Below, piece after piece: positions 53,192-60,831 of a stretch of DNA of 64,000 nt. This DNA is from UMGS1908 sp964432825. GTDB lineage: Bacteria; Bacillota; Clostridia; Christensenellales; UBA1242. The stretch's first letter is position 1, and each line of letters begins with the position of its first letter. The translations under genes were made by a program, and so were the position numbers. Location of the stretch: assembly GCA_964432825.1 (NCBI GenBank), contig CAYSOX010000001.1, forward strand, positions 1 to 64,000, written 5' to 3'. The notes below the pieces were generated by a model. That model was not told where the DNA came from. It worked only from the letters and a program-made list of their open reading frames with translations, and ran no database searches.

Positions 53192-53403
53192 TGCATTTTT
53201 GCTTAAATATGTAATCTTAAGACTATTTTATATATTTTTTAAATTCGAAATTTACTGTGTGAGTGGTTGTGTTTATGATTATATATCATAGTTTTGACAA
53301 TGTTAAAAGCACAAAATTGCAAAAATTTTACAAAAATAATGTTTTAACTATTGACTTTTGTGCATAATATTAGTAAAATATAATAAAAGAGAGGGAAAAC
53401 GGA

Positions 53404-54693
53404 ATGTTAGTAAATTTCAGATTTCAAAATTGTCGTTCGTTTTATAATGAAAACCAATTGAGTTTACAGGCGACAAATGATGACGAGTTAAAGGATATTA
53501 ACACATTTGAGATTTCTCCAACCTTATTTAATAAAAACGAGAACAATCATTTGTTAAAAAGTTCTGTAATTTTTGGGTGCAATGCGTCTGGTAAATCAAA
53601 TGTAATTAAGGCTTTATCTTATATGTATAATGCTGTTAGATTATCTTCTGCGATGAATATAATTGAAACCAATAATTATTTTTTATTCTATGATGAATCA
53701 TATAATAAAGAATCGTTGTATGAGGTAGAGATTATACAAAATGGTGTTTTGTATACATATGGTTTTACAATTTTACAGCAAAAAGTGCAAAAAGAGTGGT
53801 TATATAAAAGAGTTGAGCGGAATTCAAAGGTGTTTGAAAGGAATGGTAATAAAGTTGAAATTTCTGGCAATAAAGCAGCGGTTTCATTGATAAGAGTTCC
53901 GGATAGTGCCTTGTTTTTATCAATTGGTATGAATTTTAACCTTACAATTGCATCAAATTTAAAAGATGTTTTGGATTGGTTTAATAATTTAATTATTGTT
54001 TTTGAAGATAGGATAAATATATTGGATATTTATTCTGTTGATAACAAAAAATATAAACATTTAGCACTTGAAATATTAAAGAAAGCAGATATTGGCGTAA
54101 CTGATATGAATGTAGTAAAAGATAAAGTTGCGGATTTAAAATCATTAAATGATGTTCTAAATTTTAATGTTTCATTGCAAACAAACAAGAGAAGATTTGG
54201 ACAACTTAAGCAAGAAGACCAAAATATGTATAATATAGACCTTGATACTAGTTTTAATGTTTATAATAACAGAAACGAAAAGGTGAGGGATTTTGATGTT
54301 TTGTTATACAGGGATGCGGGGTTTCATTCTGAGGGAACAATAAGGCTGGTAAATTATTTGGGGCTTATTTTGGCTGCTCTTGATACGGGTAGGGTGATTT
54401 TGATGGATGAAATTGATTCAAAATTACATTTCTTAGTAGTAGATTATTTATTAAAGATGTTTAATTCTATTGACAAAAATCCACATAACGCACAACTTGT
54501 TTGCACTGCACATAATTGTTTGCTTATGGATGAGGATTTAAGGCGTGATCAAATATATTTCACAAGTAAAGATTCTGTTGGTGTAAGCACATTAGTTTCG
54601 CTTTCGGATTTTAATGGTGTGCGAAAGAATGATTTGTTTAGCAAAAAGTATTTGGCGGGGTTTTATTCTATGCTCCCAGAATTCGATAATTAA
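53404..54693 (+). CDS. AAA ATPase of RloA / AbiLi type
   Basis: A 429-residue ATPase of the OLD/SMC-like class. Walker A is IFGCNASGKSNVIKAL. The signature region is GFHSEGTIRLVNYLGLILAAL and Walker B is RVILMDEIDSKLH, followed by QLVCTAHNCLLMDEDLRRDQIYF. RloA proteins pair with RloB in phage-defence operons and in AbiL abortive infection, where the ATPase is thought to sense infection and control the partner nuclease. Unlike OLD, it lacks a Toprim domain of its own. GAGGGAAAACGG is the ribosome site. It is nine bases upstream of rloB. Confidence 0.9.
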   Translation: MLVNFRFQNCRSFYNENQLSLQATNDDELKDINTFEISPTLFNKNENNHLLKSSVIFGCNASGKSNVIKALSYMYNAVRLSSAMNIIETNNYFLFYDESYNKESLYEVEIIQNGVLYTYGFTILQQKVQKEWLYKRVERNSKVFERNGNKVEISGNKAAVSLIRVPDSALFLSIGMNFNLTIASNLKDVLDWFNNLIIVFEDRINILDIYSVDNKKYKHLALEILKKADIGVTDMNVVKDKVADLKSLNDVLNFNVSLQTNKRRFGQLKQEDQNMYNIDLDTSFNVYNNRNEKVRDFDVLLYRDAGFHSEGTIRLVNYLGLILAALDTGRVILMDEIDSKLHFLVVDYLLKMFNSIDKNPHNAQLVCTAHNCLLMDEDLRRDQIYFTSKDSVGVSTLVSLSDFNGVRKNDLFSKKYLAGFYSMLPEFDN

Positions 54694-54701
54694 GGAGGGG
54701 T

Positions 54702-55328
54702 ATGGCTAGGAGACAAGAGTTTTTAAAGGTAAGAGATGTTTTTTATATTTTAACCAATGGTGAATGTTCGGAAATGAATTATTTCGAGTTGATTAAGTCT
54801 AGAAAGAGTATATATGATGTTAAAGTGAAATATCTCAATGCAGACCCAGTTGGCTTGGTGAAATTTGCTATTGGCTTGGCGAAAGATGTGAACCAGGTTT
54901 GGTGTGTTTTTGACATAGATAATACTTTCAATGATAATAGGCTTATTTCTGCCATAAATTTGGCAAAGTCAGAACACAATATACATTTAGCTTTTTCGAA
55001 TACGGCATTCGAAGTTTGGTTGTTGTCGCACTTTCATAAAATAACTAAACCTTTAAACAATAACGAGTTAATAGAAGAAATGAATAGTTTATTAAAGAAT
55101 GAGTTGAATTTACATTGTAAGTATAATAAAGGTGATAAAAATCTAATTAAAAAGTATTTTATACCACAAATTGATAAAGCGTTGTTAAATACTAAGGTTG
55201 GATATCAAAAATTTGTAAAAGAACATTATGAACAATATCCACAAAACGATAATTACCAAATTTGGGAATGGAATCCTTGTTCAAATATCTTTATGTTAAT
55301 AGAGGCATTAAAACTGCAAAAAAGATAA
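54702..55328 (+). CDS. RloB-domain protein (AbiLii type)
   Basis: A 208-residue RloB protein. The N-terminal acidic motif is GECSEMNYFELI, the DxD motif is CVFDIDNTFND, and SNTAFEVWLLSHFHK is the family's diagnostic segment. The acidic pattern resembles a Toprim-type metal site, so nuclease activity is expected from family knowledge. TAAGGAGGGGT precedes the ATG, nine bases after rloA. The pair sits between the substrate genes and the signal peptidase of the SipW-type locus, so it is likely an insertion into that locus. Confidence 0.9.
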   Translation: MARRQEFLKVRDVFYILTNGECSEMNYFELIKSRKSIYDVKVKYLNADPVGLVKFAIGLAKDVNQVWCVFDIDNTFNDNRLISAINLAKSEHNIHLAFSNTAFEVWLLSHFHKITKPLNNNELIEEMNSLLKNELNLHCKYNKGDKNLIKKYFIPQIDKALLNTKVGYQKFVKEHYEQYPQNDNYQIWEWNPCSNIFMLIEALKLQKR

Positions 55329-56029
55329 AAACAAGTTTCTGACTCACTTAATTATAGGTAGGCGATATATTTTCGTCTACCTTATTTTTGATTTATGATC
55401 TTGCGAAAAGTGTTTAATTTCAAAATTAATTTTGTGTAAAAATAGTCACAAAATGGGGAAGTTTTTCAAAAAAATTTTAACTTTTTTTCAAAACCGCCCA
55501 TAAATATTTGTTATATAATTATTAATTATGGTACAATTACAATGTAAAAATAAAATCAATATAAAATTTGGCAAAATTTAACTTTTTTTGCAATTTTTGG
55601 TTTTGTTTTGTACAAACTACTAGTGTAACAATTTGGTTGTTATCTCTAGTTTTTATAACTAAAATTTATTAACATTATCTGGCGACGGTTTGTGATTTTT
55701 TTACCGAGTTAAAGTAGGCGAAATGCTTTAATTTGCTTAAAAAGTTTTGCAAAATTGTTTAAAGGTATTTAGTAAATTTTAATAATTTTAGGTAGTTTTA
55801 GATTTCAAAGACCTAAAAAGTAAGAGGTTTTATTAGACGATTGGGGAAGGGTTTTGTACACCCAATTTGTTCGAGATAATTGTTCTTACTGAACTATAGA
55901 AAGTTTTATCAAGAAAAGTCGAGAAAAAAGTCGAAAATTTACTAAGCCTAAATTATCATACAGTCTTAAATCTTAATCATTAATCGTAAACATAAGCCGA
56001 AATGTGATAGATTTATAGGTTAGGAGACT
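55329..56029. other. 0.7-kb non-coding leader region
   Basis: A/T-rich, with -10-like elements near 55513 (TATAAT) and 55532 (TACAAT), but no clear -35. The part 55680-56020 between them and the signal peptidase gene has no open frame and no strong hairpin, so the mRNA may carry a leader of several hundred bases. Confidence 0.5.
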
Positions 56030-58690
56030 ATGAGCAAACCAAGGAATAAGAAGAATAGGGAGTCGGAGTATTCAACCCGTTGGCTTGAAATACTTGACAC
56101 CGTTACAAACATTATCATTATTCCGATTTTGGTGTTAAGTGTAATATGTTCTATTGTTATGATTAACGCCAAAAGGAGTAACAATGTGCCAAACTTGTTT
56201 GGCTATTCTTTGGTTACCATTCTTTCCGGAAGTATGGAAAATTCAGGCTTTTATGAAGATGATACGGTAATAGTTAAGGATATTGACACTTCAGAAATTG
56301 AAGTCGGCGATATCATAGCATATTACACATATATAGAAACATATTCGGATATAAAGCAGGCGGCACAAACAGCCTCTGCACAAGAAAAAACCGAAATAAC
56401 TGAGGCTAGTTATTTAAAAGATGGGGGCAAGGTTCCTCCAGATAAAAGCACGGTTTCATCGTGGAAATTGCAGTTAAATAAGATTTTTGCAAACCTTACA
56501 TACACGGCAACAGATGCAAGTGAGCGTGCGATTCGTGCAAACAAAAAGATTACCTTCCACCAAGTCGTTGATGTTATTGATTACCAAAATTCTAGGTGGT
56601 TTAAAACATGGGGAACCTCAAACCTAGATAGTCACGGCAACCCAAATTATGACTCTTATTGGATTAAAGAAGATTATATTATCGGTGTTTACACTAATAC
56701 TAGTTTGGTAGTTAGAAGTTTCTTAGGCTTTGCAAGTACCAATACGGGTATTATTTGGATGGTCGAAGTTCCAAGTGGTGTGCAACTTATTCTTTCCACA
56801 CTAGAACTTATTGAAATTATTGATATGATGGGCAGAGTTAAGCACGACCAAATTAAAAACGGAACATATGTAGACCGTTCGGCGTACAGGCAAATGCTTA
56901 GAGAGAGGCGAAAACTTTTAGCCTCAGGTAATATTGATGTGGACACCTATAGAAGGTTTTATCCACCTTACGAAAATTACGACATCAAAAATAATAACAG
57001 GGATATTCTTAAAACTTCAATTACGGCTAATGGTCCCCCAATGTTCCAAGATGCATCGGGTGCTTATGCACAGTCTCTCGGACGGGGACAGCCAAACGAT
57101 TTGACTTACGGCAGAAATGGTCCACCTTGGAGTGATACCGGTGGTGGTACACCTCGAAACGGTCCACCTTGGAGTGATTCAGGGGGCGGAGGCCCAGCGA
57201 GAAACGGTCCACCATGGACTGACTCAGGAGGCGGAGGCCCAGCAAGAAATGGTCCACCTTGGAGCGATACCGGTGGTGGTACACCTCGAAACGGTCCACC
57301 ATGGACTGACTCAGGGGGCGGAGGCCCAGCGAGAAACGGTCCACCTTGGAGCGATTCAGGTGGCGGAGGCCCAGCAAGAAATGGTCCACCTTGGAGCGAT
57401 ACCGGTGGTGGTACACCTCGAAACGGTCCACCATGGACTGACTCAGGGGGCGGAGGCCCAGCGAGAAACGGTCCACCTTGGAGCGATTCAGGTGGCGGAG
57501 GCCCAGCACGAAATGGCCCATCAAAAGCGTATAAACAATCGTTTGATAAACTAGATGGCGAGAGGACTAAAAAACTCTTAAATTCTAGACCTAATCAAGT
57601 TATAAATGAGTTGGAATCTGAAGATGAACTTACACTATTTGCAAAAATAGTTAGGTCGCTGAAAACTAAGCTTGCAAAAACCGTTAATAGATTTGCAGTA
57701 AGACTTGGTATAAACGAAGTTCTGTTAACTTCAGCCGAAATTAATGAACTTGAAGATATGTATAATTGGGTAGGGTTCTGCTTTGTATCAAAGGCAAGAA
57801 TCTCAAGGAAGGGTTATGTTGTAGAGCCTTCCCGTAAAAACCGCATATTCCTTATCGATAAGAGGACAATGAAACAATATTCACTAGAGCCACTTGGCAC
57901 TGTTTATGGCGTTTCATGTGGTCTAATCACTAGCGAAAAGGGTCTATTCAAACCAATTGCAAGACCTGAGGGAGTTGTGTTTGAACGAATTGAAATTGAC
58001 TCTAAATACACGGTCGTTAAAACAATGCAAGACACATTCGGCAACGTCTACATTGGTATCACAAACGGCCCTGAAGAAGAGGAAGTTAAATACACTTCAG
58101 ACGGCAAACGAGTAAGCTTGTGGAACAGAAATGCTTTACTTGCTCTCGGCAACGACAACAGATTGTATTTTGTTACAATGGACGACAGTTTCAATATTGA
58201 AAAAGGCAAGATTACCGATCTTAAAGTAATTAACAAAGAAGGTTCTCTGGTGGCTGTTATGCCAACCGAAAACACTAAACTGGTTCGCTTTAAAGATGGT
58301 TATGATAGATATGGATTTGTTTATTATGATGGTAACTTCTTATGCCTCGATAATGGTAATAAGTACTTTAATATTAGGACGAAGGAAACATATTCGTTGC
58401 CAATTAATTGTTGGCAGTTATCCGAAGACCAGTTAGCGATTGCACTTAACGACGGAAATCTTTACAAAGTAAAGGTACAAGATGTCTTGAATGTATTCGC
58501 GAGTGGGGAGGGTGTAAATTCAATCCAAGAAAAACAATTGCTTTTAAAGAATGTCTCTCGGGCAAACATTAGAGGTGATAGTTTAGAGTTTACATCTACA
58601 GATGGAGATAATCGATTTGTTGCTCCTTTAACGGAGGAGTTCCTCGCGCGGGCTCGTGTAAAACTTGGAGTCGACCAAAGCACTGAGTAA
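56030..58690 (+). CDS. SipW-type signal peptidase fused to NGPPW repeats and a C-terminal domain
   Basis: The 886-residue protein starts with a membrane helix (about 25-46) and a signal peptidase I core. The catalytic Ser is S68 in ILSGSMENSG. The base is His (H177 in KKITFHQVVDVIDY) rather than Lys, as in SipW and ER peptidases. About 65 extra residues lie between them. A second hydrophobic stretch is at about 240-265. Residues 362-493 are nine repeats of RNGPPW(S/T)D(S/T)GGG. Residues 550-886 form an unrecognised beta-rich domain. TAGGAGACT precedes the ATG. Confidence 0.85.
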   Translation: MSKPRNKKNRESEYSTRWLEILDTVTNIIIIPILVLSVICSIVMINAKRSNNVPNLFGYSLVTILSGSMENSGFYEDDTVIVKDIDTSEIEVGDIIAYYTYIETYSDIKQAAQTASAQEKTEITEASYLKDGGKVPPDKSTVSSWKLQLNKIFANLTYTATDASERAIRANKKITFHQVVDVIDYQNSRWFKTWGTSNLDSHGNPNYDSYWIKEDYIIGVYTNTSLVVRSFLGFASTNTGIIWMVEVPSGVQLILSTLELIEIIDMMGRVKHDQIKNGTYVDRSAYRQMLRERRKLLASGNIDVDTYRRFYPPYENYDIKNNNRDILKTSITANGPPMFQDASGAYAQSLGRGQPNDLTYGRNGPPWSDTGGGTPRNGPPWSDSGGGGPARNGPPWTDSGGGGPARNGPPWSDTGGGTPRNGPPWTDSGGGGPARNGPPWSDSGGGGPARNGPPWSDTGGGTPRNGPPWTDSGGGGPARNGPPWSDSGGGGPARNGPSKAYKQSFDKLDGERTKKLLNSRPNQVINELESEDELTLFAKIVRSLKTKLAKTVNRFAVRLGINEVLLTSAEINELEDMYNWVGFCFVSKARISRKGYVVEPSRKNRIFLIDKRTMKQYSLEPLGTVYGVSCGLITSEKGLFKPIARPEGVVFERIEIDSKYTVVKTMQDTFGNVYIGITNGPEEEEVKYTSDGKRVSLWNRNALLALGNDNRLYFVTMDDSFNIEKGKITDLKVINKEGSLVAVMPTENTKLVRFKDGYDRYGFVYYDGNFLCLDNGNKYFNIRTKETYSLPINCWQLSEDQLAIALNDGNLYKVKVQDVLNVFASGEGVNSIQEKQLLLKNVSRANIRGDSLEFTSTDGDNRFVAPLTEEFLARARVKLGVDQSTE
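57113..57508 (+). repeat. NGPPW coding repeats (nine units, period-three order)
   Basis: Units of 14-15 codons encode RNGPPWSDTGGGTP (type a), RNGPPWSDSGGGGPA (type b) and RNGPPWTDSGGGGPA (type c). The order is a-b-c-a-c-b-a-c-b. The a-c-b triplet is repeated almost base for base, so recent slippage or unequal exchange expanded it. Confidence 0.9.
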
Positions 58691-58711
58691 ATTCTTAAAT
58701 TTTCTCAGTGC
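58680..58711 (+). terminator. Hairpin overlapping the signal peptidase stop codon
   Basis: GCACTGAG / CTCAGTGC with a 16-base A/T loop. The left arm contains the last codons and the stop. Confidence 0.5.
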
Positions 58712-58844
58712 GGTTGGCTAGAAAAACTCATTTAAAATTAGAGTTAAAATGGTTAAACAAAAGCACACCAAATTAAATTTAATCTAATCTAATTGAATGG
58801 GTAGAAACTGTGACATACAGAAAATTTAGAGATTAAACATCTAT

Positions 58845-58873
58845 TTAGACGCTTTAAATTTGCTATTATAAGG
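58845..58873 (+). promoter_or_regulatory. Possible promoter of the candidate RNA
   Basis: TTAGAC, a 17-base spacer and TATAAG. It resembles the TAGACA promoters near 3343 and 3397. Confidence 0.4.
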
Positions 58874-58879
58874 TAAACT

Positions 58880-59233
58880 TAAAAAGCAAAATATTATTAA
58901 AATTTACATAACAATTGTGGTGAGAATATAAAAGTTAAATTAAAAACTTTCACGAATAATTCGTGACACTACAAAAGTTAAACCCGTCAATTTAAGTTTG
59001 GGTATATTAGAATATTCAAACAGATTGCGGTGCAATTCAAGTTATGTAAATTAATAGAGATTGCAATTCTCAGTGGAAATATAACTTAAAAGTATTTGTA
59101 AAATTACCATAAGTTAAAGATAAATTCACAATGGATTGCCGAGCGTGGCAAAATGTTGCCCACCCGAAATAAGCATTAAATTAAATACACATCCATATTG
59201 TAGGTTCGCCACTACAATATGGGTGTGTTTTTA
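58880..59233 (+). ncRNA. Candidate non-coding RNA ending in a strong terminator
   Basis: There is no open frame, but hairpins follow one another: cacgaat-aattcgtg, aagttatg...tataactt enclosing agaga-ttgcaa-ttctc, and tgcc-gagcgt-ggca next to gcaa-aatg-ttgc. The 3' end is a 17-bp stem with T-run at 59187-59233. A TTAGAC/TATAAG pair lies at the expected distance upstream. It does not match tmRNA, RNase P or SRP RNA by eye. Confidence 0.35.
59187..59233 (+). terminator. Strong terminator
   Basis: Stem acacatccatattgtag / ctacaatatgggtgtgt, loop gttcgcca, then TTTTTA. No gene stops within 490 bases upstream, so it serves a read-through transcript or a separate RNA. Confidence 0.85.
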
Positions 59234-59447
59234 TTTGTCCCGACCCATCGTTACCGGACCAGCGGACTAGGTCGGATACTATTCGACCCCTACAGAAAAA
59301 CTTCCGCTCGGCCTTACCGGACGGTCGGCACTGCCATCCGTATCTTTACTTATCTCTTGGGCTACAACAAAAAAACTTCCGCCCGTCTAAGCAATTCAAA
59401 CTTATATTTCGTATTTGTTCAATCTTCAAAATAAAATCCTTATATGT

Positions 59448-59505
59448 TGTAGGGACAGGATAGCATCCTGTCCGACGTTGCCCGAAACGGGCAATGTCTT
59501 CGTGC
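59448..59505 (+). repeat. Double-hairpin element, copy E6
   Basis: tgtagggacaggatagcatc followed by ctgtccg forms hairpin 1. acgttgcccg / cgggcaatgt forms hairpin 2, then cttcgtgc. The hairpin arms differ from other copies by paired changes. Confidence 0.65.
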
Positions 59506-59541
59506 ATTAAACAAATTTAGTTGGTTGTAATCCAAATTGAG

Positions 59542-59746
59542 GATATTTCGTAATTTCCCCGATAAATGTAAAATGTACAAAGGCACCTTTAACTACCATA
59601 ATTTTGCATTTACGCGAATTTGTGCGGGACGGGTAGTACTCGTCCCGCACACCCGCCACATTTTGTGGCGGGAGTCTTCGTGCTAATTATAAACTTCGTA
59701 CCAATTATAATGAAAGAATATCAAAACTTGGCGGGAGTCTTCGTGC
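59542..59746 (+). repeat. Long repeat unit, copy 2
   Basis: It matches 49416-49603, including aatttccccgataaatgtaa at the start and ccaattataatgaaagaa near the end. It carries element E7 (59621-59684). Confidence 0.65.
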
Positions 59747-59956
59747 TTACAATAACTTAATACAATCATAATTTTTAACAATTTTAATGTTTTGAATTTT
59801 GAGTTGTATGCATCAAGATTTATCGTTTTTTATCAATGATTTAAATTTTTTCTAAAATGCATAAAATGTGAAGGATATTTTGGGGTAACCTATTTACAAA
59901 TTAAGATTTTTATGGTAGTCTATAAGTACAATATAAAAAGCGGGGGATATGTTTTA

Positions 59957-60619
59957 GTGGTATTGTTTTTTTCAGAGATTAATAAGCCAATTGATTTTGG
60001 TGATAGAGCAATCGAGATTTTTAATAGTGTTCTAGTTCCTGTTTACAAAGATGGCAAAAGGGTTTTAACATACAAATTAGACCTTGAAAATGACGAAGAT
60101 GGGGAACTTAGTTTTGCTGAAATTGCCGCCAAAAAGGGCGAAATAAGTGACTATAAACACATAAAATCTATAGAATCCGAAGACGGAATTTTAGATGTGG
60201 ACGAAATATTTGAAACCTTTTATGGCTACGTTAAAAAGGGAGTAAAACGCTTAGGATTTGACCCTGAAGAATTTATTGCAAGCGAAGGGAATATGGCGTT
60301 TGTTACAAATATGGCAATTTTTGATGAGGACGAGTTTGAAGAAAGTGGGAGCCGTGCCGTTTCCTATTGGTCAAAATATCGTATTGCTAAAATTAAAGGA
60401 AACCGAGCAGTTTGGTTTAATTCGTTGATTTCCGAAGATGAAAAAATGATAGAAAGTTTTTATGAAGCAGGTGCCGAACTTGTGGAACTTGAAGAGATTG
60501 CGATGGATTCTGGGGACCCGTTCTCGTTTGTAAAATGTTTAGGAATTGATTTTGAAAAAGCATTAACTGCAGAAGATGAACAGAGTTCTGCCCCTCAAGA
60601 AGGCAAAATTACGATATAA
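59957..60619 (+). CDS. Hypothetical acidic protein
   Basis: About 220 residues, soluble and acidic (many Asp/Glu pairs), with no recognised family. Segments such as KPIDFGDRAIEIFNSVLVPVYKDGKRVLTYKLDLEN and RIAKIKGNRAVWFNSLISEDEKMIESFYEAGAEL look like a compact alpha/beta fold. An ATG at 59912 is in frame but has no ribosome site. GCGGGGGAT at 59941 supports the GTG at 59957 or the following TTG. It stands alone between the repeat-rich region and converging ligase-like genes. Confidence 0.65.
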   Translation: MVLFFSEINKPIDFGDRAIEIFNSVLVPVYKDGKRVLTYKLDLENDEDGELSFAEIAAKKGEISDYKHIKSIESEDGILDVDEIFETFYGYVKKGVKRLGFDPEEFIASEGNMAFVTNMAIFDEDEFEESGSRAVSYWSKYRIAKIKGNRAVWFNSLISEDEKMIESFYEAGAELVELEEIAMDSGDPFSFVKCLGIDFEKALTAEDEQSSAPQEGKITI

Positions 60620-60725
60620 TTTGGTTAATGTATTGGAGAATGCGGAAATGCCTTGATTATCCTAAATTTTGGATGGTTTGGGAGGGTATATCCTGTAATT
60701 TAATTCATATTTTTTGTTTAGAAAA

Positions 60726-60755
60726 AAACACCAACTCATAAAGGTTGATGTGTTT
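60726..60755. terminator. Terminator hairpin
   Basis: aaacaccaac / gttgatgtgttt with an A-run before and T-run after, between converging genes. Confidence 0.6.
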
Positions 60756-60762
60756 ATAAGTT

Positions 60763-60794
60763 AAAAAATGCACCTAATTCGTGGTGCATTTTTT
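60763..60794. terminator. Two-way terminator
   Basis: A perfect 12-bp stem aaaaaatgcacc / ggtgcatttttt, usable on both strands between converging genes. Confidence 0.8.
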
Positions 60795-60831
60795 GATAAG
60801 ATTTTCTCAGCGGTTGCGTACAAGTGGTATT

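Larger units (their letters stand above)
52323..53403. other. Structured non-coding stretch after the TasA-like gene
   Basis: In order: a double-stem hairpin (52378-52422), a perfect terminator (52471-52512), a degenerate second terminator (52525-52570), hairpin copy D (52640-52719), a REP palindrome (about 52747-52772), an inverted pair of double-hairpin elements (52881-53042), a REP remnant (53048-53082) and a 13-bp inverted repeat (53143-53191). No gene. Confidence 0.65.
58691..59956. other. 1.2-kb non-coding stretch
   Basis: It contains a candidate RNA (58880-59233), REP and double-hairpin remnants (59240-59400), element E6 (59448-59505), and the second copy of the long repeat (59542-59746) with element E7 (59621-59684). 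An open frame at 59219 crosses these repeats and is not a gene. Confidence 0.6.

Noticed and set aside
57027..57554. Repeat open frames on both strands at the NGPPW region
   Set aside because: Shadow frames of the repeat. The main frame is continuous with the peptidase.
59219..59434. 71-codon open frame
   Set aside because: It starts in a terminator stem and crosses REP and double-hairpin remnants.
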